From the NCBI RefSeq assembly GCF_014235185.1, contig NZ_CP060131.1, positions 2,673,501 to 2,737,500 of the forward strand: DNA of 64,000 nt, read 5' to 3'. The position numbers and the translations under genes were made by a program. Within the stretch, counting starts at the first letter, position 1; the number at the start of each line of letters is the position of its first letter. This document shows, piece after piece, positions 16,221-26,647 of the stretch. The notes under the pieces are model-generated. The model was given only the letters and a program-made list of their open reading frames with translations, had not been told where the DNA came from and ran no database searches. Source of the stretch: Pseudonocardia petroleophila. GTDB taxonomy: Bacteria > Actinomycetota > Actinomycetes > Mycobacteriales > Pseudonocardiaceae.

Positions 16221-19200
16221 CTACAGGCCCTCGTAGGCCTCGTCGATGAGCGCGCTCTGCTCGACCTCGTGCACCTTCGACGACCCCGCGGCGGGCGCGG
16301 CCATCCGGCGCCGCGACACGCGCCGGATGCCGACCAGCCGGGGCAGCTTCTCCGGCAGGACCAGCCCGAGGAACGGCCACGCGCCCTGGTTGGCCGGCTC
16401 CTCCTGGACCCAGCGGACGTCCTCGGCGTTGGGGTAGCGCTCCAGCACGGCCGCGAGCTGGCGGTCGGCCACCGGGTAGAGCTGCTCGATGCGGACGATC
16501 GCCACACCGTCGACGCCGCGCTTCTCGCGCTGCGCCGCCAGCTCCCAGTAGATCTTGCCGCTGCACAGCAGGACGCGCCGCACGTCGCCGGCCACGCCGT
16601 CGTTGCCGCGGTAGCGGGGGTCGTCGATGACCGAGCGGAACCGGCCACCGGTGAAGTCGGAGACCGGGCTGACCACCGCGCGGTTGCGCAGCATCGACTT
16701 GGGCGTGAAGCAGATCAGCGGGCGCTGCATCCCGTCCATCGCGTGGCGGCGCAGCAGGTGGAAGTAGTTGGCGGGCTCCGACGGCACGGCGACCGTCATC
16801 GACCCCTCCGCGCACAGCGTGAGGAACCGCTCGATGCGGCCCGAGGAGTGGTCGGGGCCCTGGCCCTCGAGGCCGTGCGGCAGCAGCAGCGCGACGTCGG
16901 AGGTCTGGCCCCACTTCGCCTCGCCGGAGGAGATGAACTCGTCGATGATCGATTGCGCGCCGTTGACGAAGTCGCCGAACTGCGCCTCCCACGCCACGAA
17001 CGCGCTGGGGTTGGCCACCGAGTAGCCGTACTCGAACCCGACGGCGGCGAACTCCGAGAGAGCCGAGTCGTAGGGCAGGAAGCGCTCCTGGTCGGTGCTC
17101 AGGTTGCGCAGCGGGTAGTACTCCTCGCCGGTCTTGCGGTCGATCACGACCGAGTGCCGCTGGACGAACGTGCCCCGGCGGCTGTCCTGCCCGGACAGGC
17201 GCACCAGCTTGCCGTCCATCACCAGCGCGCCCATCGCGATGAGCTCGGCGAAGGCCCAGTCGATGTCGCCCTCGCGGGACATCTTGAGCCGCTTCTCCAG
17301 CACCGGCTTGACGCGCTGGTGCACGGTGAAGCCCTCGGGCAGCTCGACGTGCGCGTCGCCGATGCGGTGCAGCACCTCCAGCGGGATCGAGGTGTCGAGG
17401 TCGGTGGGGATGGACTGCTCGTCCTCCACCGAAGGCGACGCGACGGCCGGGGTCTTCTCCAGCTCGCGGACCTCGTTGAACACGTGGTCGAGCTGGTTGG
17501 AGAAGTCCTTGAGCGCGTGCTCGGCCTCCTCCATGGAGATGTCGCCGCGGCCGATCAGCGACTCGGTGTAGATCTTGCGGACGCTGCGCTTGGCGTCGAT
17601 CACGTCGTACATCGCGGGCTGCGTCATCGACGGGTCGTCGCCCTCGTTGTGGCCGCGGCGGCGGTAGCAGATCATGTCGATCACGACGTCGTTGTGCCAG
17701 CGCTCGCGGTACTCCACGGCCAGCTTGGCCACCCAGACGCAGGCCTCGGGGTCGTCGCCGTTCACGTGGAAGACCGGGGCGTCGATCATCTTCGCGACGT
17801 CGGTGCAGTACTGCGAGGACCGCGAGTGCTCCGGGGCGGTGGTGAAGCCGACCTGGTTGTTGACGACGACGTGCACGGTGCCGCCGGTGCGGTAGCCGCG
17901 CAGCTTCGCGAGGTTGAGCGTCTCCGCGACGACGCCCTGGCCGGCGAACGCCGCGTCGCCGTGCATCATCAGCGGCAGGACGGTGAAGCCGCCCTCGCCC
18001 TTGTCGAGCAGGTCCTGCTTCGCGCGGACCAGGCCCTCCAGGACGGGGTCGACGGCCTCGAGGTGCGAGGGGTTGGACGCCAGCGACACCACGGTCTCGC
18101 CGTCGCCGAACATCCGGAAGTACTTGCCCTCGGCGCCCAGGTGGTACTTCACGTCGCCGGAGCCGTGGGCCTGGCCCGGGTCGAGGTTGCCCTCGAACTC
18201 GCGGAAGATCTGGCTGATCGGCTTGCCGACGATGTTGGCGAGCACGTTGAGGCGGCCGCGGTGCGGCATGCCGACGACGACCTCGTCGAGCTCGTGCTCG
18301 GCGGCCTTGTCGAGCACGGCGTCGAGCAGCGGGATGACGGTCTCGCCGCCCTCGAGGGAGAACCGCTTCTGCCCGACGTACTTGGTCTGCAGGAACGTCT
18401 CGAACGCCTCGGCCGCGTTGAGCTTGGACAGGATGTACTTCTGCTCGGCGGCGTGCGGCTTCTGGTGCGGCACCTCGATCCGCTCCTGCAGCCAGGTGCG
18501 CTGCTCGGGGTCGGCGATGTGCATGTACTCGGTGCCGACGGTGCGGCAGTAGGAGTCGCGCAGCAGGCCCAGGACGTCGCGGAGCTTCATCCGCTCCTTG
18601 CCGCCGAAGCCGCCGACGGCGAACTCGCGGTCGAGGTCCCAGAGCGTGAGGCCGTGGCTCAGGACGTCGAGGTCGGGGTGGCGGCGCTGCCGGTAGTTCA
18701 GCGGGTCGGTGTCGGCCATCAGGTGACCGCGGGTGCGGTAGGCGTCGATCAGCTCGATGACCCGCGCGGTCTTGTCGACGGCGTCGTCGGGCAGGTCCTG
18801 CACCCAGCGGACGGGCTCGTAGGGCACCCGCAGCGCGCGGAAGATGTCGTCGTAGAAGCCCTCCTCACCGAGGAGCAGCGCGTGGATGCGGCGCAGGAAG
18901 TCGCCGGACTCGGCGCCCTGGATGATCCGGTGGTCGTACGTCGACGTCAGCGTGATGATCTTGCTGATGCCGATCTGGGCGAGTCGCTCGTCGCTGGCGC
19001 CCTGGAACTCCGCCGGGTACTCCATCGCCCCGACGCCGACGATCGTGCCCTGGCCCTGCATGAGCCGCGGCACCGAGTGGTTGGTGCCGAGCGTGCCCGG
19101 GTTGGTCAGCGAGATCGTGGTGCCGGCGAAGTCCTCGCCGGTCAGGCCGCCGCTGCGGGCCTTGTGCACGATCGCCTCGTAGGCCGACCAGAACTGGGCG

Positions 19201-20039
19201 AAGTTCATCGCCTCGCAGCCCTTGATCGAGACGACGACGAGCGAGCGCTGGCCGCCCTTGCCGGGCAGGTCGATCGCGAGGCCGAGGTTGACGTGCTCGG
19301 GCTGCACCACGGTGGGCTTGCCGTCGGTCTCGACGAAGTGCCGGTTCATCACCGGGAAGTCGGACAGCGCCTTGACCACGGCGAACCCGATCAGGTGCGT
19401 GAAGCTGATCTTGCCGCCGCGGGTGCGCTTGAGCTGGTTGTTGATCACGACCCGGTTGTCGGCGAGCAGCTTCGCCGGCACCGCGCGCACGCTCGTGGCC
19501 GTGGGGACGGCGAGCGAGGCGTTCATGTTCTTGACGACGGCGTTGGCGGCGCCGCGGATCGGCATGGTCTCGCCGCCGCTGTCGACCGGGGCGGCGGGCT
19601 TCGCGGCCTGCGACGACGAGCCGGCGGCCGGCTTGCTGGCGGCGGGCTCCGGCTTCTTCTCCGGCGCCTTCTTCTCCTGCGCCTTCGCGGCGGGCTTCTC
19701 CTCCGGGTCGGACCCGGTCCCCGCGGGGTCGGCCTTCGACGCGGCGCCGTTCGCGGCGGTCGGCGTCATCGCGGCGCGGTCGGCGGTGCGGCGCTCCTCG
19801 GTGGGCTCCGCCGGCTCGGCGGCGGGCGTGGGGGCCGGGCCGGGGGCCGTCGGGGGCGCGGCGGCCGCCCCGTTGGTGTTGGCGGGAGTGCCGTCCCCGG
19901 GACGGTAGTCGGCGAAGAACTCGTGCCATGCCGGGTCGACCGTGGCGGGGTCGTCGAGGAAGCGCTGGTACATCTCCTCGACGAGCCATTCGTTGGGACC
20001 GAAGTCGCTGGCCGGGTTCGAGGTACTGCTGCTGGACAC
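16221..20039 (-). CDS. kgd: Multifunctional 2-oxoglutarate decarboxylase/dehydrogenase E1 with succinyltransferase domain
   Basis: A 1272-aa single-chain enzyme of the actinobacterial KGD/OdhA type. The order is: an E1 N-terminal segment ([14 protein letters not shown]), a long Ala/Pro/Lys-rich linker, an E2-like acyltransferase domain with the catalytic DHR of [14 protein letters not shown] (about residue 368), then the thiamine-diphosphate E1 domain with [13 protein letters not shown] and GDAAFAGQG. It decarboxylates 2-oxoglutarate and, with the pyruvate dehydrogenase partners, feeds succinyl-CoA into the TCA cycle. The N-terminal segment is the region regulated by GarA/OdhI in relatives. 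The GTG at 20039 is used; it begins [18 protein letters not shown]. The DUF6104 gene follows. Confidence 0.97.
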   Translation of the reverse strand: MSSSSTSNPASDFGPNEWLVEEMYQRFLDDPATVDPAWHEFFADYRPGDGTPANTNGAAAAPPTAPGPAPTPAAEPAEPTEERRTADRAAMTPTAANGAASKADPAGTGSDPEEKPAAKAQEKKAPEKKPEPAASKPAAGSSSQAAKPAAPVDSGGETMPIRGAANAVVKNMNASLAVPTATSVRAVPAKLLADNRVVINNQLKRTRGGKISFTHLIGFAVVKALSDFPVMNRHFVETDGKPTVVQPEHVNLGLAIDLPGKGGQRSLVVVSIKGCEAMNFAQFWSAYEAIVHKARSGGLTGEDFAGTTISLTNPGTLGTNHSVPRLMQGQGTIVGVGAMEYPAEFQGASDERLAQIGISKIITLTSTYDHRIIQGAESGDFLRRIHALLLGEEGFYDDIFRALRVPYEPVRWVQDLPDDAVDKTARVIELIDAYRTRGHLMADTDPLNYRQRRHPDLDVLSHGLTLWDLDREFAVGGFGGKERMKLRDVLGLLRDSYCRTVGTEYMHIADPEQRTWLQERIEVPHQKPHAAEQKYILSKLNAAEAFETFLQTKYVGQKRFSLEGGETVIPLLDAVLDKAAEHELDEVVVGMPHRGRLNVLANIVGKPISQIFREFEGNLDPGQAHGSGDVKYHLGAEGKYFRMFGDGETVVSLASNPSHLEAVDPVLEGLVRAKQDLLDKGEGGFTVLPLMMHGDAAFAGQGVVAETLNLAKLRGYRTGGTVHVVVNNQVGFTTAPEHSRSSQYCTDVAKMIDAPVFHVNGDDPEACVWVAKLAVEYRERWHNDVVIDMICYRRRGHNEGDDPSMTQPAMYDVIDAKRSVRKIYTESLIGRGDISMEEAEHALKDFSNQLDHVFNEVRELEKTPAVASPSVEDEQSIPTDLDTSIPLEVLHRIGDAHVELPEGFTVHQRVKPVLEKRLKMSREGDIDWAFAELIAMGALVMDGKLVRLSGQDSRRGTFVQRHSVVIDRKTGEEYYPLRNLSTDQERFLPYDSALSEFAAVGFEYGYSVANPSAFVAWEAQFGDFVNGAQSIIDEFISSGEAKWGQTSDVALLLPHGLEGQGPDHSSGRIERFLTLCAEGSMTVAVPSEPANYFHLLRRHAMDGMQRPLICFTPKSMLRNRAVVSPVSDFTGGRFRSVIDDPRYRGNDGVAGDVRRVLLCSGKIYWELAAQREKRGVDGVAIVRIEQLYPVADRQLAAVLERYPNAEDVRWVQEEPANQGAWPFLGLVLPEKLPRLVGIRRVSRRRMAAPAAGSSKVHEVEQSALIDEAYEGL

Positions 20040-20192
20040 GCTGAGGACCGCCTTGATCGGATCGCGTCTTCGCCGGGACTGCGTGTCAGGTTAGTCCCCG
20101 TCGCGAAGTCGGTGTATCGCGGCGGACGGACGTCCGTCACACGTCACCCACTGCGATGATCGACCGCACCCGTCCGATGCGAGGAGTCACCG

Positions 20193-20651
20193 ATGTCCCG
20201 ACCGCCGCTGCCCCCGTTCGACGCCGAGACCGCCGCCGCGAAGGTCCAGGCCGCCGAGGACGCCTGGAACACCCGCGACCCCGAGAAGGTCGCCGCCGCC
20301 TATAGCGAGGACTCGGTGTGGCGCAACCGCGACCGGTTCGTCACCGGCCGCGCCGAGATCGCCGAGTTCCTGCGCGGCAAGTGGGACCGCGAGCTCGAGT
20401 ACGCGCTGCGCAAGGACCTCTGGGCCTTCGCGGGCGACCGGATCGCGGTGCGGTTCCAGTACGAGTGCCGCGACGTCGACGGGCAGTGGTGGCGCTCCTA
20501 CGGCAACGAGCTGTGGGAGTTCGACGAGCAGGGGTACATGCGCCGCCGCGAGGCCAGCATCAACGACGTGCCGATCGAGGAGTCGGAGCGCCGCATCCAC
20601 GGCCGCCGGCCCGACGCCGAGCGCGGGGGAGCCGAGCAGCCGCTGCGGTAG
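20193..20651 (+). CDS. NTF2-like protein (DUF1348 type)
   Basis: A 152-aa protein of the SnoaL/NTF2 fold as found in DUF1348: [23 protein letters not shown], then [21 protein letters not shown] and [20 protein letters not shown]. These small cone-shaped proteins bind or transform small ligands; the ligand here is unknown. ATG 20193 follows GAGGAGTC. It is divergent from kgd, 153 bp away, and convergent with the next gene (3 bp between stops). Confidence 0.9.
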   Translation: MSRPPLPPFDAETAAAKVQAAEDAWNTRDPEKVAAAYSEDSVWRNRDRFVTGRAEIAEFLRGKWDRELEYALRKDLWAFAGDRIAVRFQYECRDVDGQWWRSYGNELWEFDEQGYMRRREASINDVPIEESERRIHGRRPDAERGGAEQPLR

Positions 20652-20654
20652 CCG

Positions 20655-21530
20655 CTAGTGGTCGGGGTGCTCGCCCAGCTCGCCGACCACCGCGGTGTGC
20701 ACGGCCGTCTCGCCGATCAGGGTGTCGGCGGGCAGGCCGCACCGGGAGTCGATGCGGGTCGTGTCGCGCTCGCCGGCGAACTGCCCGTCGGCGATGTCGA
20801 TCATCAGCTCGGTGCGGGTGCGGCCGGCGTCGTGGACGAGGACGACGCACTCGCGGCCGTCGAAGGCGGCCGTGTGGTCCTCGACGGTGACGCCGGGCAG
20901 GCCGGTGAGCGCGCGGTAGAGCGCGGCGCGCAGCTCGGCGGGCACGAGGCAGGTGCGCAGGGCGTCGACCGCCCCGCTGAACGGGGCGGCCCAGCGGCCG
21001 GGGTGGTCGGACTCCAGCCGCTCCAGCAGCGCGGCCGGGTCGCGGGGCAGGCGCTCGAGGAACTCCGGCGTCGGGACCTGCCAGCTGCCGCGGCGGCGCT
21101 CGGTGGGCTCGACGCAGCGGCCCTCGCGCTCGCGGTGGAACTCCCCGAAGGGGGCCCGGAACAGCCCGGTCGGCGCGACGTCGTGCAGCTCGAAGCCGTC
21201 CTCCTTCGCCTCGTCCAGCGAACCGGTGAGCCAGCGCTGGCGGCCGGTCAGGGACCGGTCGAGCAGCCAGTCACGCTCGGGCCGGGCCGGGATCCAGGTG
21301 CGCAGGCGGTGCTCGGTGAGGTGCTGGTGCGGGCCGAAGCTGCCCAGCCACCACGCGTCCGTCGCGACGAACCGGTACTGGTCCGGCTCCATCGGATCGT
21401 CGGACGTGGCGATGACGAGGTCGAGCAACGCACGCTCCCGCGGGTCGGTGACGAGGGCCGGTACACCACAGAGTGTGATGCGGTCACCCGACGTCACCGA
21501 CACGGGCCCCCCGTCACCTACTGCAGCCAC
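20655..21530 (-). CDS. CU044_5270-like protein, N-terminally truncated
   Basis: A 291-aa protein whose body resembles the extracytoplasmic part of CU044_5270 family proteins (RFVATDAWWLGSFG, the GLPGVTVEDHTAAFDGREC segment, and a final IGETAVHTAVVGELG). Full-length relatives carry a cytoplasmic N terminus, a transmembrane helix and a neighbouring ECF sigma factor. Here the helix and the sigma factor are both absent. The start is uncertain: GTG 21530, overlapping the upstream gene, GTG 21503 or GTG 21497. It may be a decaying copy or a soluble derivative. Confidence 0.65.
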   Translation of the reverse strand: MAAVGDGGPVSVTSGDRITLCGVPALVTDPRERALLDLVIATSDDPMEPDQYRFVATDAWWLGSFGPHQHLTEHRLRTWIPARPERDWLLDRSLTGRQRWLTGSLDEAKEDGFELHDVAPTGLFRAPFGEFHREREGRCVEPTERRRGSWQVPTPEFLERLPRDPAALLERLESDHPGRWAAPFSGAVDALRTCLVPAELRAALYRALTGLPGVTVEDHTAAFDGRECVVLVHDAGRTRTELMIDIADGQFAGERDTTRIDSRCGLPADTLIGETAVHTAVVGELGEHPDH

Positions 21531-22549
21531 TCCTTCACCTGCGACAACACCTTCTGCGGGTCCGAGCTGATCGGGTTGACGTGCAGGTGCGTCACACCGG
21601 CCTCACGCAGCGCAGCGATGCGCTCCTTGACGAACGACGGCGGCCCGACGAGCGAGGTGTGCGCGAGGAACTCCTCGGGCAGCGACGCCGCCGCCTCCTC
21701 CTTCTTGCCGTCGAGGTAGAGGTCCTGCACGACCTTGGCCTCGTCGGCGTAGCCCTGGCGCTGGAAGACGGTGTTGTAGAAGTTCTTGCCGCGCGCGCCC
21801 ATGCCGCCCAGGTACAGGGCGCTCATGTGCCGGTGGATCTGGCGGGCGCCGTCCATCATGTCGTCCTCGATGGCGAGGATGCCGCCGCCGGTGATCTGCA
21901 GCGGGCCGAGCTCGGGGGCGCGCTTGGCGGTGCCGGCGTCGAGGGCGGCGCCGAACGTCTCGCGCATCCGCTCCGGGAGCACGACGTGCGGCAGCCAGCC
22001 CTGCGCGATCTCGGCCGTCAGCTCGACGTTCTTGTCGCCCAGCGCGGCGATCCAGATCGGGATGTCGGAGCGCTTCGGGTGGTTGATCAGCTTGAGCGGC
22101 TTGCCGAGCCCGGTGCCCTGCCCCTCGGGCAGCGGGATCGTGTAGAGCCCCTCGTGCTGGACCTTCTCGCGGCGCCACACCTGCCGGCAGATCTCGACGA
22201 TCTCGCGCGTGCGGGCCAGCGGCTTGTCGTAGGGCACGCCGTGGAAGCCCTCGATGACCTGCGGGCCGGACGCGCCGAGCCCGAGGATCGCGCGGCCGTT
22301 GGACAGGGCGTCGAGCCCCGCCGCCGTCATGGCGGTGAGCGTGGGGGTGCGGCTGTAGATCGGCAGGATCCCGGCGCCGATCTGGACGCGCTCGGTGCGG
22401 GCCGCGAGGTAGCCCATCAGGGAGACGGCGTCGAAGCTGTAGGCCTCGGCGACCCAGACGACGTCGAGCCCCGCCTTCTCCAGTCCGACCACCGCCTCGG
22501 CGTTGTTGATCGGGTCGTCGCCGTACTGGAGTTGAGTCGACAGCAGCAT
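21518..22549 (-). CDS. LLM-class F420-type oxidoreductase
   Basis: A 343-aa luciferase-like (beta/alpha)8 barrel protein. Features include EKAGLDVVWVAEAYSFDAVS, ILPIYSRTPTLTAMTAAGLD and LGLGASGPQVIEGFHG, typical of the F420-dependent glucose-6-phosphate dehydrogenase/mer-like branch in actinobacteria. Binding of F420, rather than FMN, is inferred from this branch. The start ATG is clear. Its 3' end overlaps the possible start of the CU044_5270-like gene by 13 bp. The substrate is unknown. Confidence 0.9.
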   Translation of the reverse strand: MLLSTQLQYGDDPINNAEAVVGLEKAGLDVVWVAEAYSFDAVSLMGYLAARTERVQIGAGILPIYSRTPTLTAMTAAGLDALSNGRAILGLGASGPQVIEGFHGVPYDKPLARTREIVEICRQVWRREKVQHEGLYTIPLPEGQGTGLGKPLKLINHPKRSDIPIWIAALGDKNVELTAEIAQGWLPHVVLPERMRETFGAALDAGTAKRAPELGPLQITGGGILAIEDDMMDGARQIHRHMSALYLGGMGARGKNFYNTVFQRQGYADEAKVVQDLYLDGKKEEAAASLPEEFLAHTSLVGPPSFVKERIAALREAGVTHLHVNPISSDPQKVLSQVKEWLQ

Positions 22550-22574
22550 GGGGCGATGTTACCGACGGGTCACG

Positions 22575-23391
22575 TCACGTCCAGGGGGAGACGGGTCGCG
22601 TCACGTCGGCGCCGTCGAGGCGCAGGTCGACGTGCTCGGTGAAGAACGAGACGAGCCCGGCGAGCGCCTCGGAGCCCGGCAGCGGCTCCGGGTAGCGCCA
22701 GGCGATGTCGCGGCCGCCGGCGGCGTCGTAGCGGGCGACGCCCTTGTAGGCGCACTCGGTGACGGTGGCGCTCGGCGTCAGCAGGTCGGTGCGGACGTCC
22801 TCGGGAGGGAGGTACCAGCGCACCGGCAGCCAGGTCTCGGTGACCAGCACCGGGCGCCGGCTCTCGGCGAGGACCCTGCCCGTCCAGCGCGATCCGGACG
22901 TGCCGCGAGGACCGCCGGGCGTCGACGCGGTGGAAGGGGTCGCGGGGATGGCCGACGACCGGCTCGTCCTCCTCGGTCCAGTCCAGCGCCGTGAAGTCGA
23001 CGAACACGTAGCCCGCGAGCCCGGGGTCGGCGGGGCGGAACGCGGCGCCCACGCGCTCGGTGCCGCCGAGGCGGATCGTCAGGGGCTCGCCGTCGCTGGT
23101 GTGCACGCCGAAGCCGGTGTCGGGCGTCAGCACCGTCCGGCCCCCGGGGCCCAGCGGCTGGGCTCCCGGACCGTGGCGGGGCCCGTCGCCGCCGGGCAGG
23201 AGCTCGGCCAGCACGTCCGCGTCGGGCACGGCGTACTGCGGCACCACCCGTCCGGGCTCCCAGACGAGCAGGGCCCCGGTCGTGTCGAGGGCCGGCACAC
23301 CGTCGAGGGCGGCCCGCAGCCGCACCGGGGTGGGCTCGAACCGCAGCTCGTCGAAGGACCCCGCCACGTGCTCCGCCATCCGCACCGCCAT
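22575..23391 (-). pseudogene. DUF427 protein gene with a +1 frameshift
   Basis: Two frames together give one DUF427 protein of about 272 aa, the usual length for the two-domain form. The first frame runs from ATG 23391 (or 23379) through WEPGRVVPQYAVPDADV and HVRIALDG. One extra base at 22878 (GACGGG-C-AGGGTC on the minus strand) then breaks it. Removing that base continues as RVLAESRRPVLVTETWLPVR and YKGVARYDAAG to TGA at 22575. It could be a recent mutation or a sequencing error in a GC-rich run. DUF427 folds as a small beta-barrel of unknown function. Confidence 0.78.
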
Positions 23392-23426
23392 GGGACGACT
23401 GTCCTCCGCCGCGCAACCCCCCGGCG

Positions 23427-23447
23427 CGCACACGGTGCCCGTGTGCG
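23427..23447. repeat. Stem-loop in the DUF427/NUDIX intergenic region
   Basis: Arms CGCACACGG (23427-23435) and CCGTGTGCG (23439-23447) around a 3-nt loop; a second copy of CCGTGTGCG at 23459-23467 allows an alternative pairing. Located between divergent genes, it could act in the NUDIX leader. No known riboswitch is recognised. Confidence 0.4.
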
Positions 23448-23502
23448 GGTCCCGCGGCCCGTGTGCGAGCCCGGGTGCGGAGGCCCGGGTAGGGTCCCGC
23501 CC

Positions 23503-23961
23503 GTGGGGTTCCGGGTCGTGCCCGCCGCGTACGTGCTGCTGATCGACGCCGAGGAGCGCGTCCTGCTGCAGCTGCGCCAGGGCACCGGCTACCGCGACGG
23601 CTTCTGGGCCGCTGCGGCCGCGGGGCACGTCGAGGCCGACGAGCCGGTGTTCGCGGCGGCGTGCCGGGAGGCCGTCGAGGAGCTGGGGATCGTGGTCGAG
23701 CAGCGCGACCTCGTCCCCCTGACGACCATGCACCGCACGCACGCCAACGGCCTGGAGATCGACGAGCGGGTCGACTTCTTCTTCGCCTGCCGCCGCTGGA
23801 GCGGCGAGCCGCGCACGATGGAGCCCGAGCGGAGCGCCGGGCTGGGCTGGTACCCGCTCAACGCCCTGCCCGACCCCGTCGTCCCGCACGAGCTGTTCGT
23901 CCTCGACGGACTGCGCCGCGGCGACCTGCCGGTGATCACCGCCTTCGGCTTCGCGGCCTGA
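23503..23961 (+). CDS. NUDIX hydrolase
   Basis: A 152-aa NUDIX protein. The Nudix box is complete in GHVEADEPVFAAACREAVEE-LG (G-x5-E-x7-REUxEExG) at about residues 40-62, so it should hydrolyse a nucleoside-diphosphate-X substrate with Mg2+. The start GTG 23503 is supported by GGAGG at 23478-23484 and an AGGG closer in; GTG 23518 is possible. It is divergent from the DUF427 gene across 111 bp that contain a stem-loop. The specific substrate cannot be told from sequence. Confidence 0.9.
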   Translation: MGFRVVPAAYVLLIDAEERVLLQLRQGTGYRDGFWAAAAAGHVEADEPVFAAACREAVEELGIVVEQRDLVPLTTMHRTHANGLEIDERVDFFFACRRWSGEPRTMEPERSAGLGWYPLNALPDPVVPHELFVLDGLRRGDLPVITAFGFAA

Positions 23962-23987
23962 CGGGGTGACGGCGTGGCCGCCGGGCG

Positions 23988-25562
23988 TCAGACCACCTGC
24001 CGGTCCTTGCCCTCCCAGTACGGCTTGCGCAGGTCCTTCTTGAGGATCTTGCCGGTGGGGTTGCGGGGCAGCTCGTCGAGGACGTCGACGGACCGGGGGC
24101 ACTTGAAGGACGCCAGGTGCTCGCGGCACCAGGCGAGCAGAGCCTCCTCGTCGATCTCCGCGCCCGGCGCCGCGACGACGACCGCCTTGGGCGTCTCGCC
24201 CCAGCGCTCGTCGGGCACGCCGATCACGGCGACGTCGCCGACGCTGGGGTGCTCGGCCAGCACGCGCTCGATCTCGGCCGGGTAGATGTTCTCCCCGCCG
24301 CTGATGATCATGTCCTTGATCCGGTCGGTGACGTAGACGTAGCCGTCGGCGTCGACGTGCCCGCCGTCGCCGGAGCGCAGCCAGCCGTCCTCGGTGATCG
24401 CCTCGGCGGTGGCATCGGGCCTGCCCCAGTACCCGCCCATCACCTGGGCCGAGCGGACCCAGATCTCGCCGGGCTCGCCCGTCGGCACCGGGTCGCCGGT
24501 GGCGGGGTCGCGGATCTCGATCTCGACGCCGTGGATCGGCGTGCCCGCGGAGATCAGCCGGTGCTCCTTCGACGGGTCGGAGTGGTCCTCCGGCCCCAGC
24601 GAGCTGACGACGCCGCACTGCTCGGTCATGCCGTAGACCTGGTGCATGACGTCCGGGAAGAGCTTGAGGCAGCCGCGCATGACCGGCAGCGGCATCGGCG
24701 ACGCGCCGTAGGACAGGGCCTTCACCGAGGAGTAGTCGCGGTCGGCCGCCCCGGGCACCTGCAGCATCGCGCCCATCAGCGCGGGCACGTAGAAGGTGTG
24801 GGTGATCCGCTCGCGCTCCAGCATCTCCAGCGCCGCGGCCGGGTCGGGCAGCCGCATCATGTGGATGTGCGCGCCCGCGGTGATCGCGAGCAGCGCGTAG
24901 CTCGTGCCGCCGACGTGGAACAGCGGCATCGCGACCTGCACGCGCGAGTCGGCGTCGACCGCGAAGTCGGCCATCACGTTCGTCGAGTGGGCGGCCATCC
25001 CGCTGTGGGTCAGCATCGCGCCCTTGGGGAAGCCGGTGGTGCCCGAGGTGTAGAGCTGCACGAAGCAGTCGCCGGGCTCCGACGGGTGCACGACGGGGTC
25101 GGGCTCGTGCGCGGCGATCCACGCCTCGTACTCGTCGCCGTCGCCGCCGACGTGGACGACCTGCTCCACCGTCGGCAGCTTGTCGCGGACCTGCGCGACC
25201 GCGCCCGCGAACTCCGGGCCGACGAACAGGATCCGGGCCTTCGAGTCGTTGACGACGTACACGATCTCGGGCGGCGCGAGCCGGAAGTTGACCACCGCGT
25301 TGGCCGTGCCGACCTGCGCGCAGGCGAGCGTCAGCTCGACGCACGACGGGTGGTTGAGGTCGAGCACGGCCACCCGGTCGCCGGGCCGCAGGCCGGCCGC
25401 GCGCTGGGCGGCGGCGTTCTGCCGGATCCGCCGCGCGAACTCCGCCCAGGTGCGGGTCGTGCCGGCGAAGGTGATGGCGGGCGCGTCGGGGCGCACGGTC
25501 TCCCAGTGGCCCACGATCGCGGTGAAGTCGGCGGCCCCGGTCGAGAGATCGAGCGTGGTCAT
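23988..25562 (-). CDS. Acyl-CoA synthetase (AMP-binding, FadD-like)
   Basis: A 524-aa ANL-family ligase. Motifs: the P-loop LYTSGTTGFPKGAMLTH (about residues 170-186), YGMTEQCG, the hinge GWLRSGDGGHVDADGYVYVTDR and the catalytic Lys region RNPTGKILKKDL near the end. It activates a carboxylic acid to an acyl-adenylate and then to an acyl-CoA. Substrate type (fatty or aromatic acid) cannot be decided. The ATG at 25562 begins MTTLDLSTG; the longer frame upstream is not supported. It is divergent from the esterase gene (134 bp between). Confidence 0.92.
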   Translation of the reverse strand: MTTLDLSTGAADFTAIVGHWETVRPDAPAITFAGTTRTWAEFARRIRQNAAAQRAAGLRPGDRVAVLDLNHPSCVELTLACAQVGTANAVVNFRLAPPEIVYVVNDSKARILFVGPEFAGAVAQVRDKLPTVEQVVHVGGDGDEYEAWIAAHEPDPVVHPSEPGDCFVQLYTSGTTGFPKGAMLTHSGMAAHSTNVMADFAVDADSRVQVAMPLFHVGGTSYALLAITAGAHIHMMRLPDPAAALEMLERERITHTFYVPALMGAMLQVPGAADRDYSSVKALSYGASPMPLPVMRGCLKLFPDVMHQVYGMTEQCGVVSSLGPEDHSDPSKEHRLISAGTPIHGVEIEIRDPATGDPVPTGEPGEIWVRSAQVMGGYWGRPDATAEAITEDGWLRSGDGGHVDADGYVYVTDRIKDMIISGGENIYPAEIERVLAEHPSVGDVAVIGVPDERWGETPKAVVVAAPGAEIDEEALLAWCREHLASFKCPRSVDVLDELPRNPTGKILKKDLRKPYWEGKDRQVV

Positions 25563-25696
25563 GCGGTCCTCCCTGTGGTCCCGCGGCGCGCCCGCGAGCG
25601 TGCGGATCCTAGCGATCCGGACATCCGGGGAGAAGGCGTTGACGTATAGGGCGCGACGGTGTTGCGTGCGACCCACACGATCCGCGAAGGAGAGCG

Positions 25697-26629
25697 ATGA
25701 CGCTCGATGCACAGGCCAGGGGACTGCTCGACGCGATGGCGGCGCAGGGGGCCAAGGACTTCTCCGAGATGACCGTGGCGGAGGCCCGCGAGATGGGCCT
25801 CGCGTTCATCGACCTCCAGGGCGAGCCCGAGCAGGTCGCCGACGTCGCCGACCGCACGGTTCCCGGCCCCGCGGGCGAGGTCCCCGTGCGGGTCTACCGG
25901 CCCGCGGGCGACGGCCCCAAGCCGGTGATCGTGTACTTCCACGGCGGCGGCTGGGTCATCGGCTCGATCGAGGTGGCCGACAAGCCGTGCCGCACGCTGG
26001 CGAACACCGTCGACGCCGTGGTGGTGTCGGTGGGCTACCGCAAGGGCCCCGAGGACCTCTACCCGGCCGCGCCGGAGGACTGCTACGCCGCCACCGCGTG
26101 GGTGGCCGAGCACGCGGCCGAGCTGGGCGCCGACCCGGCGCGGCTCGTCGTGTCCGGTGACAGCGCGGGCGGCAACCTCGCCGCGGTCGTCACGCTGATG
26201 GCGCGCGACCGGGGCGGCCCCGCGATCGCCCACCAGCTGCTCATCTACCCGGCGGTCGACGCGGGCGGGGAGTACGCCTCGCGCGTCGAGAACGGCGAGG
26301 GGTACCTGCTCACGAAGAGCGCGATGGACTGGTTCTACGCCCACTACCTCGCCGGGCCCGCCCAGGTGGAGGACCCGTACGTCTCGCCGCTGCGGGCGGA
26401 CAGCCACACCGGCCTCCCGCCCGCCACGGTGATCACCGCAGGCTACGACCCGCTGCGCGACGAGGGCGACGCCTACGCCGCCGCCCTCACCGCGGCCGGC
26501 GTGCCGGTGACGCACCTGCGGAACCCGTCGATGATCCACGGGTTCTGGTGGCTGCTGGGCGCCGTCGGGCACACCCGCGCCTCCTACGACGAGGCGGGGG
26601 CCGCGCTCCGCGCCGCGCTCGGGAGCTGA
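25697..26629 (+). CDS. Alpha/beta hydrolase (HSL family)
   Basis: A 310-aa hydrolase of the hormone-sensitive-lipase type. It has the oxyanion-hole HGGGW at about residues 81-85 and the nucleophile elbow GDSAGG at about 153-158, with the Asp/His of the triad expected in DPLRDEG and IHGFWW. It should cleave short acyl esters. ATG 25697 follows AAGGAGAG. Next to a divergent acyl-CoA ligase, it may work in the same acyl metabolism, which is inferred. The stop is 18 bp before the following ABC gene. Confidence 0.92.
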   Translation: MTLDAQARGLLDAMAAQGAKDFSEMTVAEAREMGLAFIDLQGEPEQVADVADRTVPGPAGEVPVRVYRPAGDGPKPVIVYFHGGGWVIGSIEVADKPCRTLANTVDAVVVSVGYRKGPEDLYPAAPEDCYAATAWVAEHAAELGADPARLVVSGDSAGGNLAAVVTLMARDRGGPAIAHQLLIYPAVDAGGEYASRVENGEGYLLTKSAMDWFYAHYLAGPAQVEDPYVSPLRADSHTGLPPATVITAGYDPLRDEGDAYAAALTAAGVPVTHLRNPSMIHGFWWLLGAVGHTRASYDEAGAALRAALGS

Positions 26630-26647
26630 TCGGGCAGGATCGGTGCC

